This document shows, in pieces, positions 1-8,519 of a stretch of DNA of 64,000 nt. The stretch's first letter is position 1. Each line of letters starts with the position of its first letter. The DNA is from Lichenicola cladoniae (GTDB lineage: Bacteria > Pseudomonadota > Alphaproteobacteria > Acetobacterales > Acetobacteraceae): assembly GCF_013201075.1 (NCBI RefSeq), contig NZ_CP053708.1, positions 4,407,501 to 4,471,500 on the forward strand, read 5' to 3'. The position numbers and the translations under genes are program-made. The notes beneath the pieces are model-generated. The model saw nothing but the letters and a program-made list of their open reading frames with translations. It searched no databases and had not been told where the DNA came from.

Positions 1-60
1 TGGATATCGTTGAGGCGCCGGGGCTTTCGTGATGTGACCGGTGTTCGAGAGGAGGCGGCG

Positions 61-147
61 ATGAGTTATATCGTCGGCGCCTTTTTCTTGAACACAGCCA
101 CCGCCCGCACGAGCTGCGGCTCTCGTCAGTGGGCCGCCCCAACATAA
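61..147 (+). CDS. Possible 28-residue ORF with strong ribosome-binding site
   Basis: An ATG at 61 is preceded by a near-ideal purine-rich Shine-Dalgarno sequence (GAGGAGG, five bases upstream) and opens a 28-codon frame ending in TAA. The start is hydrophobic (MSYIVGAFFL). Its last codons overlap the 3' end of the convergent CBS-domain gene. I recognise no family. It could be a small peptide, a leader, or the 5' remnant of a broken gene. The only positive evidence is the ribosome-binding site. Confidence 0.2.
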   Translation: MSYIVGAFFLNTATARTSCGSRQWAAPT

Positions 148-590
148 GCCATCATGCCGTCGGCCTCGCTCGACTGCTCCTCGAGCCGGGCTTTCACGAC
201 GTCGCCGAGGCTGATCATTCCGACCAGGGTATCGTTCTCGGTGACCGGCAGGTGGCGCACGCGTCGCTGGGTCATGAGGATAGCCGCGTCTTCCAGCGAG
301 GCGGACACGGCAATCGTATAGCGGGCCTCGGTCATGATCTGCGAAACGCTCATGTCCAGCACGTCACCTGCAAAACTGCTCGTCCCCATCGCTCGAATGA
401 CGTCCCGTTCGCTGACGATGCCCAGGATGTCCTGCAGCTGCGTGTTGGAGGGAATGGCCGCGGGGTCTACCACCAGGACGGCACCGATCCGGTGCCTGCC
501 GAGTAATGCGACGACCTCGCTCACGTGAGCCATGGGCTCGATGCGCACGATGGCACGCCCCTTTTTGGCCAGGATGGCTGCAATCGTCAT
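126..590 (-). CDS. CBS-domain pair protein
   Basis: A 154-residue protein made almost entirely of two CBS domains (about residues 10-70 and 80-140). Both end in the usual pattern: GIVSERDVIRAM in the first and GMISLGDVVKARL in the second. Stand-alone CBS pairs bind adenosine nucleotides and act as energy or stress sensors in the cytoplasm; which ligand or partner this one has cannot be read from sequence. I chose the ATG at 590 because AGGAGG lies six bases upstream and the first residues (MTIAAILAKKG) match family starts. A longer reading to 647 has no such site. It is divergent from the MFS gene across about 100 bases that must hold both promoters. Confidence 0.85.
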   Translation of the reverse strand: MTIAAILAKKGRAIVRIEPMAHVSEVVALLGRHRIGAVLVVDPAAIPSNTQLQDILGIVSERDVIRAMGTSSFAGDVLDMSVSQIMTEARYTIAVSASLEDAAILMTQRRVRHLPVTENDTLVGMISLGDVVKARLEEQSSEADGMMAYVGAAH

Positions 591-694
591 GATGTCCTCC
601 TGTCGTTCCCAGAACCTGTCACACCGGGATCTGTGTCCCGCTTGCAATCACAAACATCTTTGCGAGCAGCCACGTCTACTCGCAGTCTCGTGAT

Positions 695-1909
695 GTGACT
701 GAAATCTCTTTCGTGACGGCGGTCGACCAGTCCTCGCGCGACGAGCCGCAGTGGCGACGCAACCTGTATGTCTGCGTGTTCGGCGCCTTCACGACGGTGC
801 TGGCGATGACCCTGCTGCTGCCGTTCCTGCCGCTCTATGTCGAGCAGCTCGGCGTGCACGGCCATGCGGCGATCGTGCAGTGGTCGGGCATCGCATTCGG
901 CGCGACGTTTCTGGCGGCGGGACTGGCGGCACCCGTCTGGGGACGGTTCGCCGATCGCTACGGACGCAAGCTGATCCTGGTCCGTGCCAGCCTCGGCATG
1001 GCGGTCTGCATGTCGCTGCTCGGCACGGTGCAGACGATCTGGCAACTGGTGGCGCTCAGGCTGCTGGCCGGGCTGCTCGGCGGCTATGCGTCCGGTGCCG
1101 TGGTGCTGGTGGCGACACAGACACCGAAGGCCCGCACGACCTGGGCGCTCGGGCTGCTGTCGTCGGGCGTGATGGCGGGTAGCCTGGTCGGTCCGCTGGT
1201 CGGCGGTGCGCTGCCGCCACTGATCGGCGTGCGCGCCACCTTCTTCCTGGCGGGCGGGCTGATCTTCATCGCGTTCCTGGCGACTGCCCTGATGGTGCGC
1301 GAAACCCACCGGCCGGTCCGGACCATGGCCGGGACACAAGGCGCTTGGTCACTGATCGAGAACCAGCGGTCGGTGCTGGTGATGCTGCTGACCGGCGCGC
1401 TGGTCACGCTCGCCACCATGTCGATCGAGCCGATCGTCACGATCTATGTGGCACAACTCATGCCGTCCGGAGCCGCGGTGACGATGATGTCCGGCGCGAT
1501 CATGTCGGCCGGGGCGCTCGGCAGCGTCGTTGCGGCGCCGCGCATGGGCCGGCTTGCAGACCGGATCGGGCAGAGGAAAGTCGTGGTCGGCGGCCTGATC
1601 GCGAGCGGGCTGCTGCTGTTGCCGCAGGCTGCCGTCGGCAACGCCTGGGAGTTGCTGGGCTTGCGGTTCCTGATGGGGATCGCGCTGGCCGGACTGATCC
1701 CGGCGATCACCAGCATGATCCGGCATGCGGTGCCGGCTCGGGTGGCGGGCCAGATCCTGGCCCTGAACACCTCCGCCCAATATGTCGGGTTCGTCGCCGG
1801 TCCGCTGCTCGGAGGCTTCGTGGGCGCACACCTTGGCATGCGGCCGGTATTCCTGGCGACGAGTGCGGTGATGCTGGCAGGCGCCATCCTGGCCTCACGG
1901 CGGTGGTAA
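695..1909 (+). CDS. MFS transporter, drug-efflux type
   Basis: A 404-residue major facilitator with about 12 membrane helices. The cytoplasmic loop between helices 2 and 3 carries the family signature (GRFADRYGRK), and a degenerate copy (GRLADRIGQRK) sits at the equivalent place in the second half, as expected from the 6+6 repeat. Its overall look is that of the MdtG/TetA drug:H+ antiporter branch, but the substrate is not predictable. The start is a GTG at 695; no in-frame ATG lies nearby upstream. It is divergent from the CBS gene and is followed by a 166-base gap before the OPT transporter, so it may be transcribed alone. Confidence 0.85.
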   Translation: MTEISFVTAVDQSSRDEPQWRRNLYVCVFGAFTTVLAMTLLLPFLPLYVEQLGVHGHAAIVQWSGIAFGATFLAAGLAAPVWGRFADRYGRKLILVRASLGMAVCMSLLGTVQTIWQLVALRLLAGLLGGYASGAVVLVATQTPKARTTWALGLLSSGVMAGSLVGPLVGGALPPLIGVRATFFLAGGLIFIAFLATALMVRETHRPVRTMAGTQGAWSLIENQRSVLVMLLTGALVTLATMSIEPIVTIYVAQLMPSGAAVTMMSGAIMSAGALGSVVAAPRMGRLADRIGQRKVVVGGLIASGLLLLPQAAVGNAWELLGLRFLMGIALAGLIPAITSMIRHAVPARVAGQILALNTSAQYVGFVAGPLLGGFVGAHLGMRPVFLATSAVMLAGAILASRRW

Positions 1910-2075
1910 AGCGGCTGCCCGGGGCGTGGCACCTAATCGAAGCTAGCCGCGATCGCCGTTTCCACCCCCCGGACCCTGTCACGATGGTCGTACTCCCGAG
2001 CCGACCCTTGCCTCCGCAGCCCTTTTGCAACAATCCGGTCCCGGTGGGCGATCGCCCTGATGCCGGGAGCCATAG

Positions 2076-4094
2076 ATGCCGATCCGTGAACTGACCATAC
2101 GCGGGCTTGTGCTCGGCGCCCTGCTCACCGTCATCTTTACCGCCTCGAACATCTATCTGGGCCTCAAGATCGGGCTGACCTTCGCCTCCTCGATCCCGGC
2201 CGCGGTCATCTCGATGGCGGTGTTGCGGTTGCTGGATCGCCAGCGGGCCGGCGGAAGCGGCATTCTCGAGAACAACATGGTGCAGACCCAGGCATCCGCC
2301 GCGGGCACGCTGTCCTCGATCATCTTCGTGCTGCCCGGCCTGTTGATGATCGGCTACTGGCAGGGCTTCCCGTTCTGGCCGGTGGTGGCGATCTGCGGTG
2401 CCGGCGGCATGCTGGGCGTGTTGTTCACCATTCCACTCAGGCGCGCACTCGTCACCGGCAGCACCCTCCCCTATCCGGAAGGAACCGCCGCGGCCGAAGT
2501 CCTGCGTGCCGGGTCCGGCGGCGCGGACGGGCTCGGTGGGGAAAGCGGCCTGAAGGCCCTGGTGACCGGAAGCCTGGTGTCGGCCGGGTTCAGCCTGCTG
2601 AGCGGTGGCTTCAGGCTGCTGGGCGACAGCGCCAGCGTGACCTTCGCGGTGGGCAGCTCGATCTTCCGGCTCTCGACCGGCTTCTCGCTGGCGCTGGTGG
2701 GCGCCGGCTACCTGGTCGGCATCGGCGGGGGCCTGGCGATGCTGCTCGGCGCGGTGCTGAGCTGGGGGGTCGCGGTGCCGGTGCTGACCGCGATCACGCC
2801 GCATCCGGCGGGGGTATCGCTGGCGGCGTTCGCCACCGGGATCTGGTCGCACAAGGTCCGGCTGATCGGCGCCGGCACGATCGCGATCGCCGCGGTGTGG
2901 ACGCTGCTGACCCTGGTCGGCCCTGTCACCGCCGGGCTTCGGGCAGCCTTCAAGGCCAGCGCACGCGGTCCGGCCACGGCCGCGACCGAAGACCAGACCG
3001 ACCGGGACCTGTCGCCACGGGTGATCATGCTGCTGGGGTCGGCGCTGCTGCTGTGCCTGTTGGCCACGTTTGCCGCCTTCCTGTGGCATGGCGCCGCCGG
3101 CCTGGGCGCTTCGGCTGGCAGCATCGTCGGCATCGCCATCGTCTGCGTGGTGTTCTGCACGCTGTTCGGCTTCCTGGTGGCGGCGGCCTGCGGCTACATG
3201 GCAGGCATCGTCGGCTCATCCTCCAGCCCGATCTCGGGCATCGCGATCGTGGCGGTGCTGCTGGTGTCGCTGGTGCTGCTCGGTCTGGACATGGCAGGCC
3301 TGTTGCCGGCGGCATTCGACGCCAACGGCCGGATGCTGGCGATCGGCAGCGTGCTGTTCGTGACCGCCGCGGTGCTGGCGGCGGCGACGATCTCCAACGA
3401 CAACCTGCAAGACCTCAAGACCGGGCAGCTGGTCGGCGCCACCCCCTGGCGGCAGCAGGTGGCCTTGCTGGTCGGCTGCGTGGTGGGTGCGATGGTGATC
3501 CCGCCGGTGCTGAACCTGCTCTACAACGCCTACGGTTTCACCGGCGCCCTGCCGCGGCCGGACATGGACCCGGCCCGGGCCCTCGCCGCCCCGCAGGCAC
3601 TACTGCTGTCGACGCTGGCGCGCGGCATCTTCCTGCACCAGCTCGACTGGACGATGGTCCTGATCGGCGTGGCGCTGGGTGCGGTGCTGGTTGTCGTGGA
3701 TGCGATCATGCGCCGCCGGGGCCAGGCCTTGCCGGTGCTCGCGGTCGGCATCGGCCTATACCTGCCGCCGACGGTGTCGGTCACGCTGGTGATCGGCGCG
3801 TTGCTGTCCTGGGCAATCGGCCGTGTGCTGGCGAAGCGCGAGGGTCCGTTGGCAACGGCGCACGCCGATCCCATGTTGGATGCGAAGAGGCGGCGTGGCG
3901 TCATGCTGGCATCCGGCTTCATCGTCGGTGAGAGCCTGATGGGCGTGGCGATAGCCGCCCTCATAGGCGGCACCGGCCGCGAAGACGTGCTGGCCCTGGT
4001 GGGACCAGGGTTTGCCAGCGCCTCGGAATGGCTCGGGGCGGCAGCGTTCGTCGTGGTCTGTGCCGGTTTTGTCCGGATGATCCTGCGCCGCTAG
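2076..4094 (+). CDS. OPT family oligopeptide transporter
   Basis: A 672-residue, strongly hydrophobic protein of the OPT family, inner-membrane carriers for peptides or metal chelates. The N-terminus (TIRGLVLGALLTVIFTASN followed by YLGLKIGLTFASSIPAAV) is the diagnostic first block. Others are the PYPEGTAAAEVL segment near residue 130, a glycine-rich pore region and the SSSPISGIAIVAVL block near residue 385. Length and order fit a full bacterial OPT protein. The ATG at 2076 follows GGGAG at a short but usable distance. The luciferase-like oxidoreductase begins 18 bases after its stop, so the two are probably co-transcribed. The transported peptide or chelate cannot be inferred. Confidence 0.9.
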   Translation: MPIRELTIRGLVLGALLTVIFTASNIYLGLKIGLTFASSIPAAVISMAVLRLLDRQRAGGSGILENNMVQTQASAAGTLSSIIFVLPGLLMIGYWQGFPFWPVVAICGAGGMLGVLFTIPLRRALVTGSTLPYPEGTAAAEVLRAGSGGADGLGGESGLKALVTGSLVSAGFSLLSGGFRLLGDSASVTFAVGSSIFRLSTGFSLALVGAGYLVGIGGGLAMLLGAVLSWGVAVPVLTAITPHPAGVSLAAFATGIWSHKVRLIGAGTIAIAAVWTLLTLVGPVTAGLRAAFKASARGPATAATEDQTDRDLSPRVIMLLGSALLLCLLATFAAFLWHGAAGLGASAGSIVGIAIVCVVFCTLFGFLVAAACGYMAGIVGSSSSPISGIAIVAVLLVSLVLLGLDMAGLLPAAFDANGRMLAIGSVLFVTAAVLAAATISNDNLQDLKTGQLVGATPWRQQVALLVGCVVGAMVIPPVLNLLYNAYGFTGALPRPDMDPARALAAPQALLLSTLARGIFLHQLDWTMVLIGVALGAVLVVVDAIMRRRGQALPVLAVGIGLYLPPTVSVTLVIGALLSWAIGRVLAKREGPLATAHADPMLDAKRRRGVMLASGFIVGESLMGVAIAALIGGTGREDVLALVGPGFASASEWLGAAAFVVVCAGFVRMILRR

Positions 4095-4112
4095 CAAAGG
4101 AAGATTTATCGC

Positions 4113-5138
4113 ATGATTCCGTTTTCCGTCCTCGACCTGTCCCCGATCATCGAGGGGAGCGACGCCTCCGGCGCGTTCCGCAACACCCTCGACCTGGCAC
4201 GGCATGCGGAAGGTCTCGGCTTCACGCGATACTGGCTGGCCGAGCATCACAACATGCCGGGCATAGCCAGCGCCGCGACGTCGGTGGTGATCGGGCATGT
4301 CGCAGCGGGGACTCGCACGATCCGGGTCGGCTCCGGCGGGATCATGCTGCCGAACCATTCGCCGCTGGTGATCGCCGAGCAGTTCGGCACGCTGGCCGCC
4401 CTGCATCCGGGACGGATCGACCTCGGGCTCGGCCGTGCTCCCGGGACCGACCAGCGCACCATGCGCGCGCTGCGTCGCGATCCGATGAGCGCCGACAGCT
4501 TCCCGCGCGACGTGGTCGAGCTGCAATCATATTTCCGGCCGGTACAGCCGGGCCAGGCGATCCAGGCGGTGCCGGGCGGTGGGCTCGACGTGCCGATCTG
4601 GCTGCTGGGATCGAGCCTGTTCAGCGCGCAGCTAGCGGCGATGCTCGGGCTGCCCTTCGCCTTCGCCTCGCATTTCGCACCGGAGCAGATGATGGATGCG
4701 ATCCAGATCTATCGCAGCCGGTTCGAGCCGTCCGAAGCACTCAGGCGGCCGCACGTGATGCTGGGCGTGAACGTGTTCGCCGCCGAGACCGACGACGAGG
4801 CCGCGTTGATCTCCACGTCGGCCAAGCAGCAGTTGCTGGAACTGCGGCAAGGAACGCCGGGCAAGCTGAAGCCGCCGACCCACGATCTGGTCGAGGCGAA
4901 AGGGTCCGCGGCCGAGAGCCAGGTGCAGCGCGCGTTGTCGAGCTCGATCGTCGGTGGACCGGAGAAGATCAGGCAGCGTTTGGCCGCCTTCATCGCGCAG
5001 ACCGGCGCCGACGAGCTGATGATCGCCGGACAGATCTTCGACCACACTGCACGGCTGCGGTCGTTCGGGATCGTGGCGGAAGCCCATGCCGCATTGGGCG
5101 CCATGGAGACGGCGTCGGTGGCGGCGACCGCGGCCTGA
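4113..5138 (+). CDS. LLM-class flavin-dependent oxidoreductase
   Basis: A 341-residue luciferase-like TIM-barrel enzyme of the YhbW-type group, expected to use reduced FMN in the cytoplasm. Recognisable blocks are an N-terminal LDLSPI, the [13 protein letters not shown] segment (about residue 45), [14 protein letters not shown] (about residue 70) and the [11 protein letters not shown] stretch (about residue 105), all typical of the MsnO8-like subgroup. The natural substrate is unknown for most members. It sits 18 bases behind the OPT transporter gene on the same strand and converges with the thiamine-type binding-protein gene, 13 bases away. AAGGAAG precedes the chosen ATG. Confidence 0.88.
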   Translation: MIPFSVLDLSPIIEGSDASGAFRNTLDLARHAEGLGFTRYWLAEHHNMPGIASAATSVVIGHVAAGTRTIRVGSGGIMLPNHSPLVIAEQFGTLAALHPGRIDLGLGRAPGTDQRTMRALRRDPMSADSFPRDVVELQSYFRPVQPGQAIQAVPGGGLDVPIWLLGSSLFSAQLAAMLGLPFAFASHFAPEQMMDAIQIYRSRFEPSEALRRPHVMLGVNVFAAETDDEAALISTSAKQQLLELRQGTPGKLKPPTHDLVEAKGSAAESQVQRALSSSIVGGPEKIRQRLAAFIAQTGADELMIAGQIFDHTARLRSFGIVAEAHAALGAMETASVAATAA

Positions 5139-5151
5139 CGCCAACCGCACC

Positions 5152-6093
5152 TCACGGCTGGATGGCGAAGCTCCCGACCGGTTCCGTGTGGGCAAGGCTT
5201 CCCTGGGTCACCATGAACTGCTCGAACGCCGCATAGCGGGACTGGTCGAGCAGCGCAGGGTTCTTGGCCAGCCGTGGCAGGCCGGCCAACCAGGCGGCAT
5301 GGTTCAGCGTCGTGTCGAGTTCGGGCCGCTCCTTGATGAAGGCCTGCCACATCTCGTCCGGATGGTTGAGCAGCGTATTGGTGCCTTCCTGGAGTGCGGC
5401 CAGGAAACGCTTGATCCGTGGATCATGCATGTCGTCCTGGCGCGCCAGCAGGATCAACTCGTCATACAGCGGCACGCCGTGCTCTTCGGGAAAGAAGCCG
5501 ACCGGCTTGAGGCCGCGCTGCCGCAGGTCGATCATCTCGTAGTTGCGCATGCCCCCGATGATGGCGTCCACGCGATGCGACATCAGCGCCTGCTCGAGCT
5601 GGAAATTGACCTCGGTGACGGTGACATCCGTCAGCTTGAGACCGACCGTCGCCAGCATCGCCTTCAGCAGCGTCTCGTCGGTGGCGCCAACAGAGGCGCC
5701 GATCCGCTTTCCCTTCAGGTCGGCGAGGCTTTTGACCGGTCCGTCGCCGAGCACGATCAGCGTGTTCAGCGGGGTGTCCTCCAAAGTCCCGACACGCACC
5801 AGCTTGAGCCCGGCCGCATCGAGCAGAGGCAGCTCCGGCTGGTAGCTGACGCAAAGATCGGCCTGGTGCGCCGCCAGCAGGCGCGGCGGCGAGGACGGAT
5901 CGGTCGGCACGATGAACTGCACGTCGAGGTTCTGCCGCGCATACGCACCACTGTATTTTGCGGCAAACAGGGCCTCATGGTTCGCGTTCACGAACCAGTC
6001 TAGGATGATGCTCAAATGGTCGGCGGCGCATGCGGGTGCGCTCCAGACCAGCGCCAGAACCATTGCCAGGACAGAATGTTTCACGTGGAACAT
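5152..6093 (-). CDS. THI5/NMT1-type periplasmic binding protein
   Basis: A 313-residue exported solute-binding protein of the NMT1/THI5 family, the group that includes ThiY, which binds thiamine pyrimidine precursors. A signal peptide ends near ACAAD (about residue 24). The mature part opens with LSIILDWFVNANHEAL, the family's hallmark segment, and contains DLKGKRIGASVGATDETLL near residue 125. It begins eight bases after the TonB receptor stop codon, so the pair is one operon under the TPP riboswitch upstream of the receptor. That context supports uptake of thiamine or its pyrimidine moiety. No ABC permease or ATPase gene follows. The first six codons (MFHVKH) are written by a parS sequence. 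Confidence 0.85.
   Translation of the reverse strand: MFHVKHSVLAMVLALVWSAPACAADHLSIILDWFVNANHEALFAAKYSGAYARQNLDVQFIVPTDPSSPPRLLAAHQADLCVSYQPELPLLDAAGLKLVRVGTLEDTPLNTLIVLGDGPVKSLADLKGKRIGASVGATDETLLKAMLATVGLKLTDVTVTEVNFQLEQALMSHRVDAIIGGMRNYEMIDLRQRGLKPVGFFPEEHGVPLYDELILLARQDDMHDPRIKRFLAALQEGTNTLLNHPDEMWQAFIKERPELDTTLNHAAWLAGLPRLAKNPALLDQSRYAAFEQFMVTQGSLAHTEPVGSFAIQP
6077..6092. other. parS: parS centromere site (ParB/Spo0J binding site)
   Basis: The 16-base sequence TGTTTCACGTGGAACA matches the chromosomal parS consensus TGTTNCACGTGAAACA, read on the opposite strand, at every specified base. It lies exactly at the start of the binding-protein gene, whose codons for Met-Phe-His-Val-Lys-His it supplies. 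parS sites are bound by ParB and normally cluster near the replication origin. I found no second copy in the window: other CACGTG cores have unrelated flanks. The match is seen directly; binding is inferred from the consensus. Confidence 0.8.
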
Positions 6094-6101
6094 CGTTCTT
6101 C

Positions 6102-8429
6102 TCAGAATGCGGATGCGACGGTGAACAGAGCGGCGAACCCCGGCCCCAGATAATAGGTCGCCGGCGATCCGGCGATGACGGTGCCGTACCGTCCGACGAC
6201 GTCACGCGCATTGGTGGTCGGGCTGGCGATACCGGACAGCACGTTGGTGTCGGTGACGTTGATCAGGTTGAGCCGGAACTCCGGATGCTTTGCAGGTCCA
6301 AGCGTCGGCAGCCTGATCCCGAGCGTGATATCGCCCTGGGTGTGGTCGGCGATCTTCTCGTCGTCCATGAAGCTTGCATATTGCGGGCCGACATATTTCA
6401 TCGCGGCGCTGCCGAACACGATGCCGTCGTCGTAGGTGATGCCGAGTGCGCCCTGCCAGGCCGGGCTGCGGACAGCAACATGTCCCCTGGTCGGCAACAG
6501 GTCGCCATCGACGGACAGGTCGTTGTCGATCGTCGCGCGCAGATACTCACCTGACACGTATGGGCTGAGATGGTGCCACGGACGCAGGCCGAGTTCGGCA
6601 TCGACACCACGCGATGTCTGGCCACCGGCATTGATGCTCGATCCGGTCAGTACGCCGTTCAGGTCGATCACCGTGGCGATCTGCCGGTTGGTGAAGTTGT
6701 AGTTGAACGCGGTGATACTGCCGATCAGCCAGTCACCGCTGCGCCGGTAGCCGATCTCCTCGCTGATCGAATACTCGTCGCGCAATCCGGTGGCGGCCCG
6801 GTTCAGCAATGCACCCGAACCCGGATCGAAACTGTCGAACAGCGTCGTTGCCGACGGTGTCCGGAAGTTGGTCGACACGCTGGCGAACAGCTGGTTTCGA
6901 TGGTCGATCTGGAAGCGCATCCCGGCCCGGGGCAGCGGCTCTGCGCTGTTCACACCGGTGCGATAGGTGGCCCCAGGGATTGCGTTCCAGCCCTGCCGGG
7001 CCACCATCACCTCCTTGAAACCAAGTTCGATCGACAGCCGGTGATCCAGGAGCGAGATCGTATCGCCGATGAACAGCGCGTTCACCTGCGCGATGCTGTG
7101 GGTGTTCTGCGCGAGCAGTTGCCGCCCGTCGCCCAGGGTGATCGTGCTGCGCGACGAATTGAGCCAGATGTCCGACGGCGATCCGTCGGTGCCGAGCAGG
7201 CTGAATGGCGCCGGCTCGCGATCGTCGGAATAATCATACCAGGCGCCGGCCATGATCGTGTGGTTGCCCCAGACCCAGGTCAGTTTCGGCACCAGACCGG
7301 CCCGGTCGCTCGCCTGCTGGTAGTTGCCGACGACCGTCACCTGGCCGTTCTGGGCACCACGTGCGGGCAGCGTATCCGGCAGGGCTTCGTTGCCCTGGTA
7401 CAGCCCGGTCGTCGGCAGCGTGGTGCCGCCTGGCGTGTTGCCGTAGCCGTATTGCGCATAGGGCGTGACATCGAAGCTCAGCGATCCGGTCACGCGAACA
7501 TGCGTCGGTGCCGCGATATAGAACAACCGGTACGGCTGCTGATACAGGCGCCAGTAGTTGGTATCGCCCGGCGTATAGGTGCCGTCGTAATTATCCGGTC
7601 CCGAGCGGCCGTAGGTTTTCCAGTCGCCCTGGGTCGGCTGCTTGTATCCACTGGTCACCGCATCGTTCCAGGTGCCGATCAGCGAAACCCGGCTGTCGTC
7701 GCTCCAGTCGCGCACGAACTTGAAGTCGATATGCTGGCGCTTGTCCCGGCCGGAACCGCGCCAGTTGTCGGCGGCCGAATGCGAGTACGAGACGAAGCCG
7801 CGCAGCCCACTGTGCCCGAGTTCGCCGGTGTCGATCCGGACGAACTCCTTGCTTGTGTGATACGAGCCGTACGATCCTTCCACCAATCCGCCCGCCTGTT
7901 TCGCCGGGTCCCGGAAGGCCAGCGACAGCAATCCCCCGGCGGCGTTGATCACCGGCGTATCGAGGTCGCCGGTGCCCTGCGACAGGCTGATCCGGTCGAG
8001 GTTCTCGGTATCGGCGAACTGGCCGGGATAGCCGGTGTAGTAGGCGATGTCGTTGAGCGGCATGCCTTCGAGCAGGTAGCCGATCTCGTCGCTGCCGAGA
8101 CCGCGCAGGCTCAGATCGTTTCCGGCCGAGAGCCCGAGCGGATCGGACGTCGCCACGTTGGCGCCGGGCAGCAGCGACACGAGCTGGAACGCGTTCTCGG
8201 TCGGCGCCTGCCGGCGCAGGAAGTCCGACGATACGGTGCTGGTCGATTTCACCGCTGTTTCAGCCCGGATCAGCCCGCCGCCGGGCTGGCCGCCGACCGG
8301 ACCGTTCGCCGTATCGACCGCGGCATGCCCGGTCACGGTGATGGTTTCCTGCGAGCGGGCCGGTCCGGCAATGGTCCCGGCCAGGAGCGACCCGCCCAGG
8401 GCCAGGACGCGAGTACGGATGTGGTGCAT
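6102..8429 (-). CDS. TonB-dependent outer-membrane receptor, TPP-regulated
   Basis: A roughly 775-residue TonB-dependent receptor: signal peptide (ending near PARSQ), a TonB-box-like ETITVTG, a plug domain (about residues 60-180, with NDLSLRGLGSDEIGYLLEGMPLND) and a 22-strand type barrel closing with a terminal aromatic (VASAF). A TPP riboswitch directly precedes it, so thiamine or a thiamine precursor is the likely ligand; the sequence alone does not prove this. Two ATGs are possible. The first (8435) is only one base from the AGGGAGG ribosome-binding site, the second (8429) is seven bases away, so I chose the second. The binding-protein gene follows eight bases after the stop. Confidence 0.88.
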   Translation of the reverse strand: MHHIRTRVLALGGSLLAGTIAGPARSQETITVTGHAAVDTANGPVGGQPGGGLIRAETAVKSTSTVSSDFLRRQAPTENAFQLVSLLPGANVATSDPLGLSAGNDLSLRGLGSDEIGYLLEGMPLNDIAYYTGYPGQFADTENLDRISLSQGTGDLDTPVINAAGGLLSLAFRDPAKQAGGLVEGSYGSYHTSKEFVRIDTGELGHSGLRGFVSYSHSAADNWRGSGRDKRQHIDFKFVRDWSDDSRVSLIGTWNDAVTSGYKQPTQGDWKTYGRSGPDNYDGTYTPGDTNYWRLYQQPYRLFYIAAPTHVRVTGSLSFDVTPYAQYGYGNTPGGTTLPTTGLYQGNEALPDTLPARGAQNGQVTVVGNYQQASDRAGLVPKLTWVWGNHTIMAGAWYDYSDDREPAPFSLLGTDGSPSDIWLNSSRSTITLGDGRQLLAQNTHSIAQVNALFIGDTISLLDHRLSIELGFKEVMVARQGWNAIPGATYRTGVNSAEPLPRAGMRFQIDHRNQLFASVSTNFRTPSATTLFDSFDPGSGALLNRAATGLRDEYSISEEIGYRRSGDWLIGSITAFNYNFTNRQIATVIDLNGVLTGSSINAGGQTSRGVDAELGLRPWHHLSPYVSGEYLRATIDNDLSVDGDLLPTRGHVAVRSPAWQGALGITYDDGIVFGSAAMKYVGPQYASFMDDEKIADHTQGDITLGIRLPTLGPAKHPEFRLNLINVTDTNVLSGIASPTTNARDVVGRYGTVIAGSPATYYLGPGFAALFTVASAF

Positions 8430-8435
8430 CGACAT

Positions 8436-8512
8436 GCCTCCCTTCGCTGGAATGACCCAGATCAGGTTCGACGGGTTTGATCTCAGCCCACGTTGGTGGG
8501 CACCCCGGTCAT
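8436..8512 (-). promoter_or_regulatory. TPP (THI-element) riboswitch
   Basis: Read on the minus strand, the stretch holds all conserved blocks of the thiamine pyrophosphate aptamer in order: CCGGGGTGCC, a small GC hairpin (CCCAC-CAAC-GTGGG), GCTGAGATCAAACCC, GAACCTGATCTGG and CCAGCGAAGGGA. The last block runs straight into the Shine-Dalgarno of the TonB receptor gene. There is no room for a separate terminator, so control is probably by hiding the ribosome-binding site when TPP is bound. The aptamer starts almost at the stop codon of the preceding oligopeptidase gene on the same strand, so its promoter must lie inside that gene or further upstream. Confidence 0.93.
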
Positions 8513-8519
8513 GCGGCTG

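Noticed and set aside
515-535. CACGTG core in CTCACGTGAG as a second parS
   Set aside because: The flanks do not match TGTT...AACA. The same applies to the CACGTG cores near 9156, 10210, 14057, 45288 and 45357.
6570-8480. Long open frame (636 codons) on the plus strand
   Set aside because: It is antisense to the TonB receptor gene, has no recognisable domain and has the Arg/Gly/Ala-rich composition of GC-rich shadow frames.
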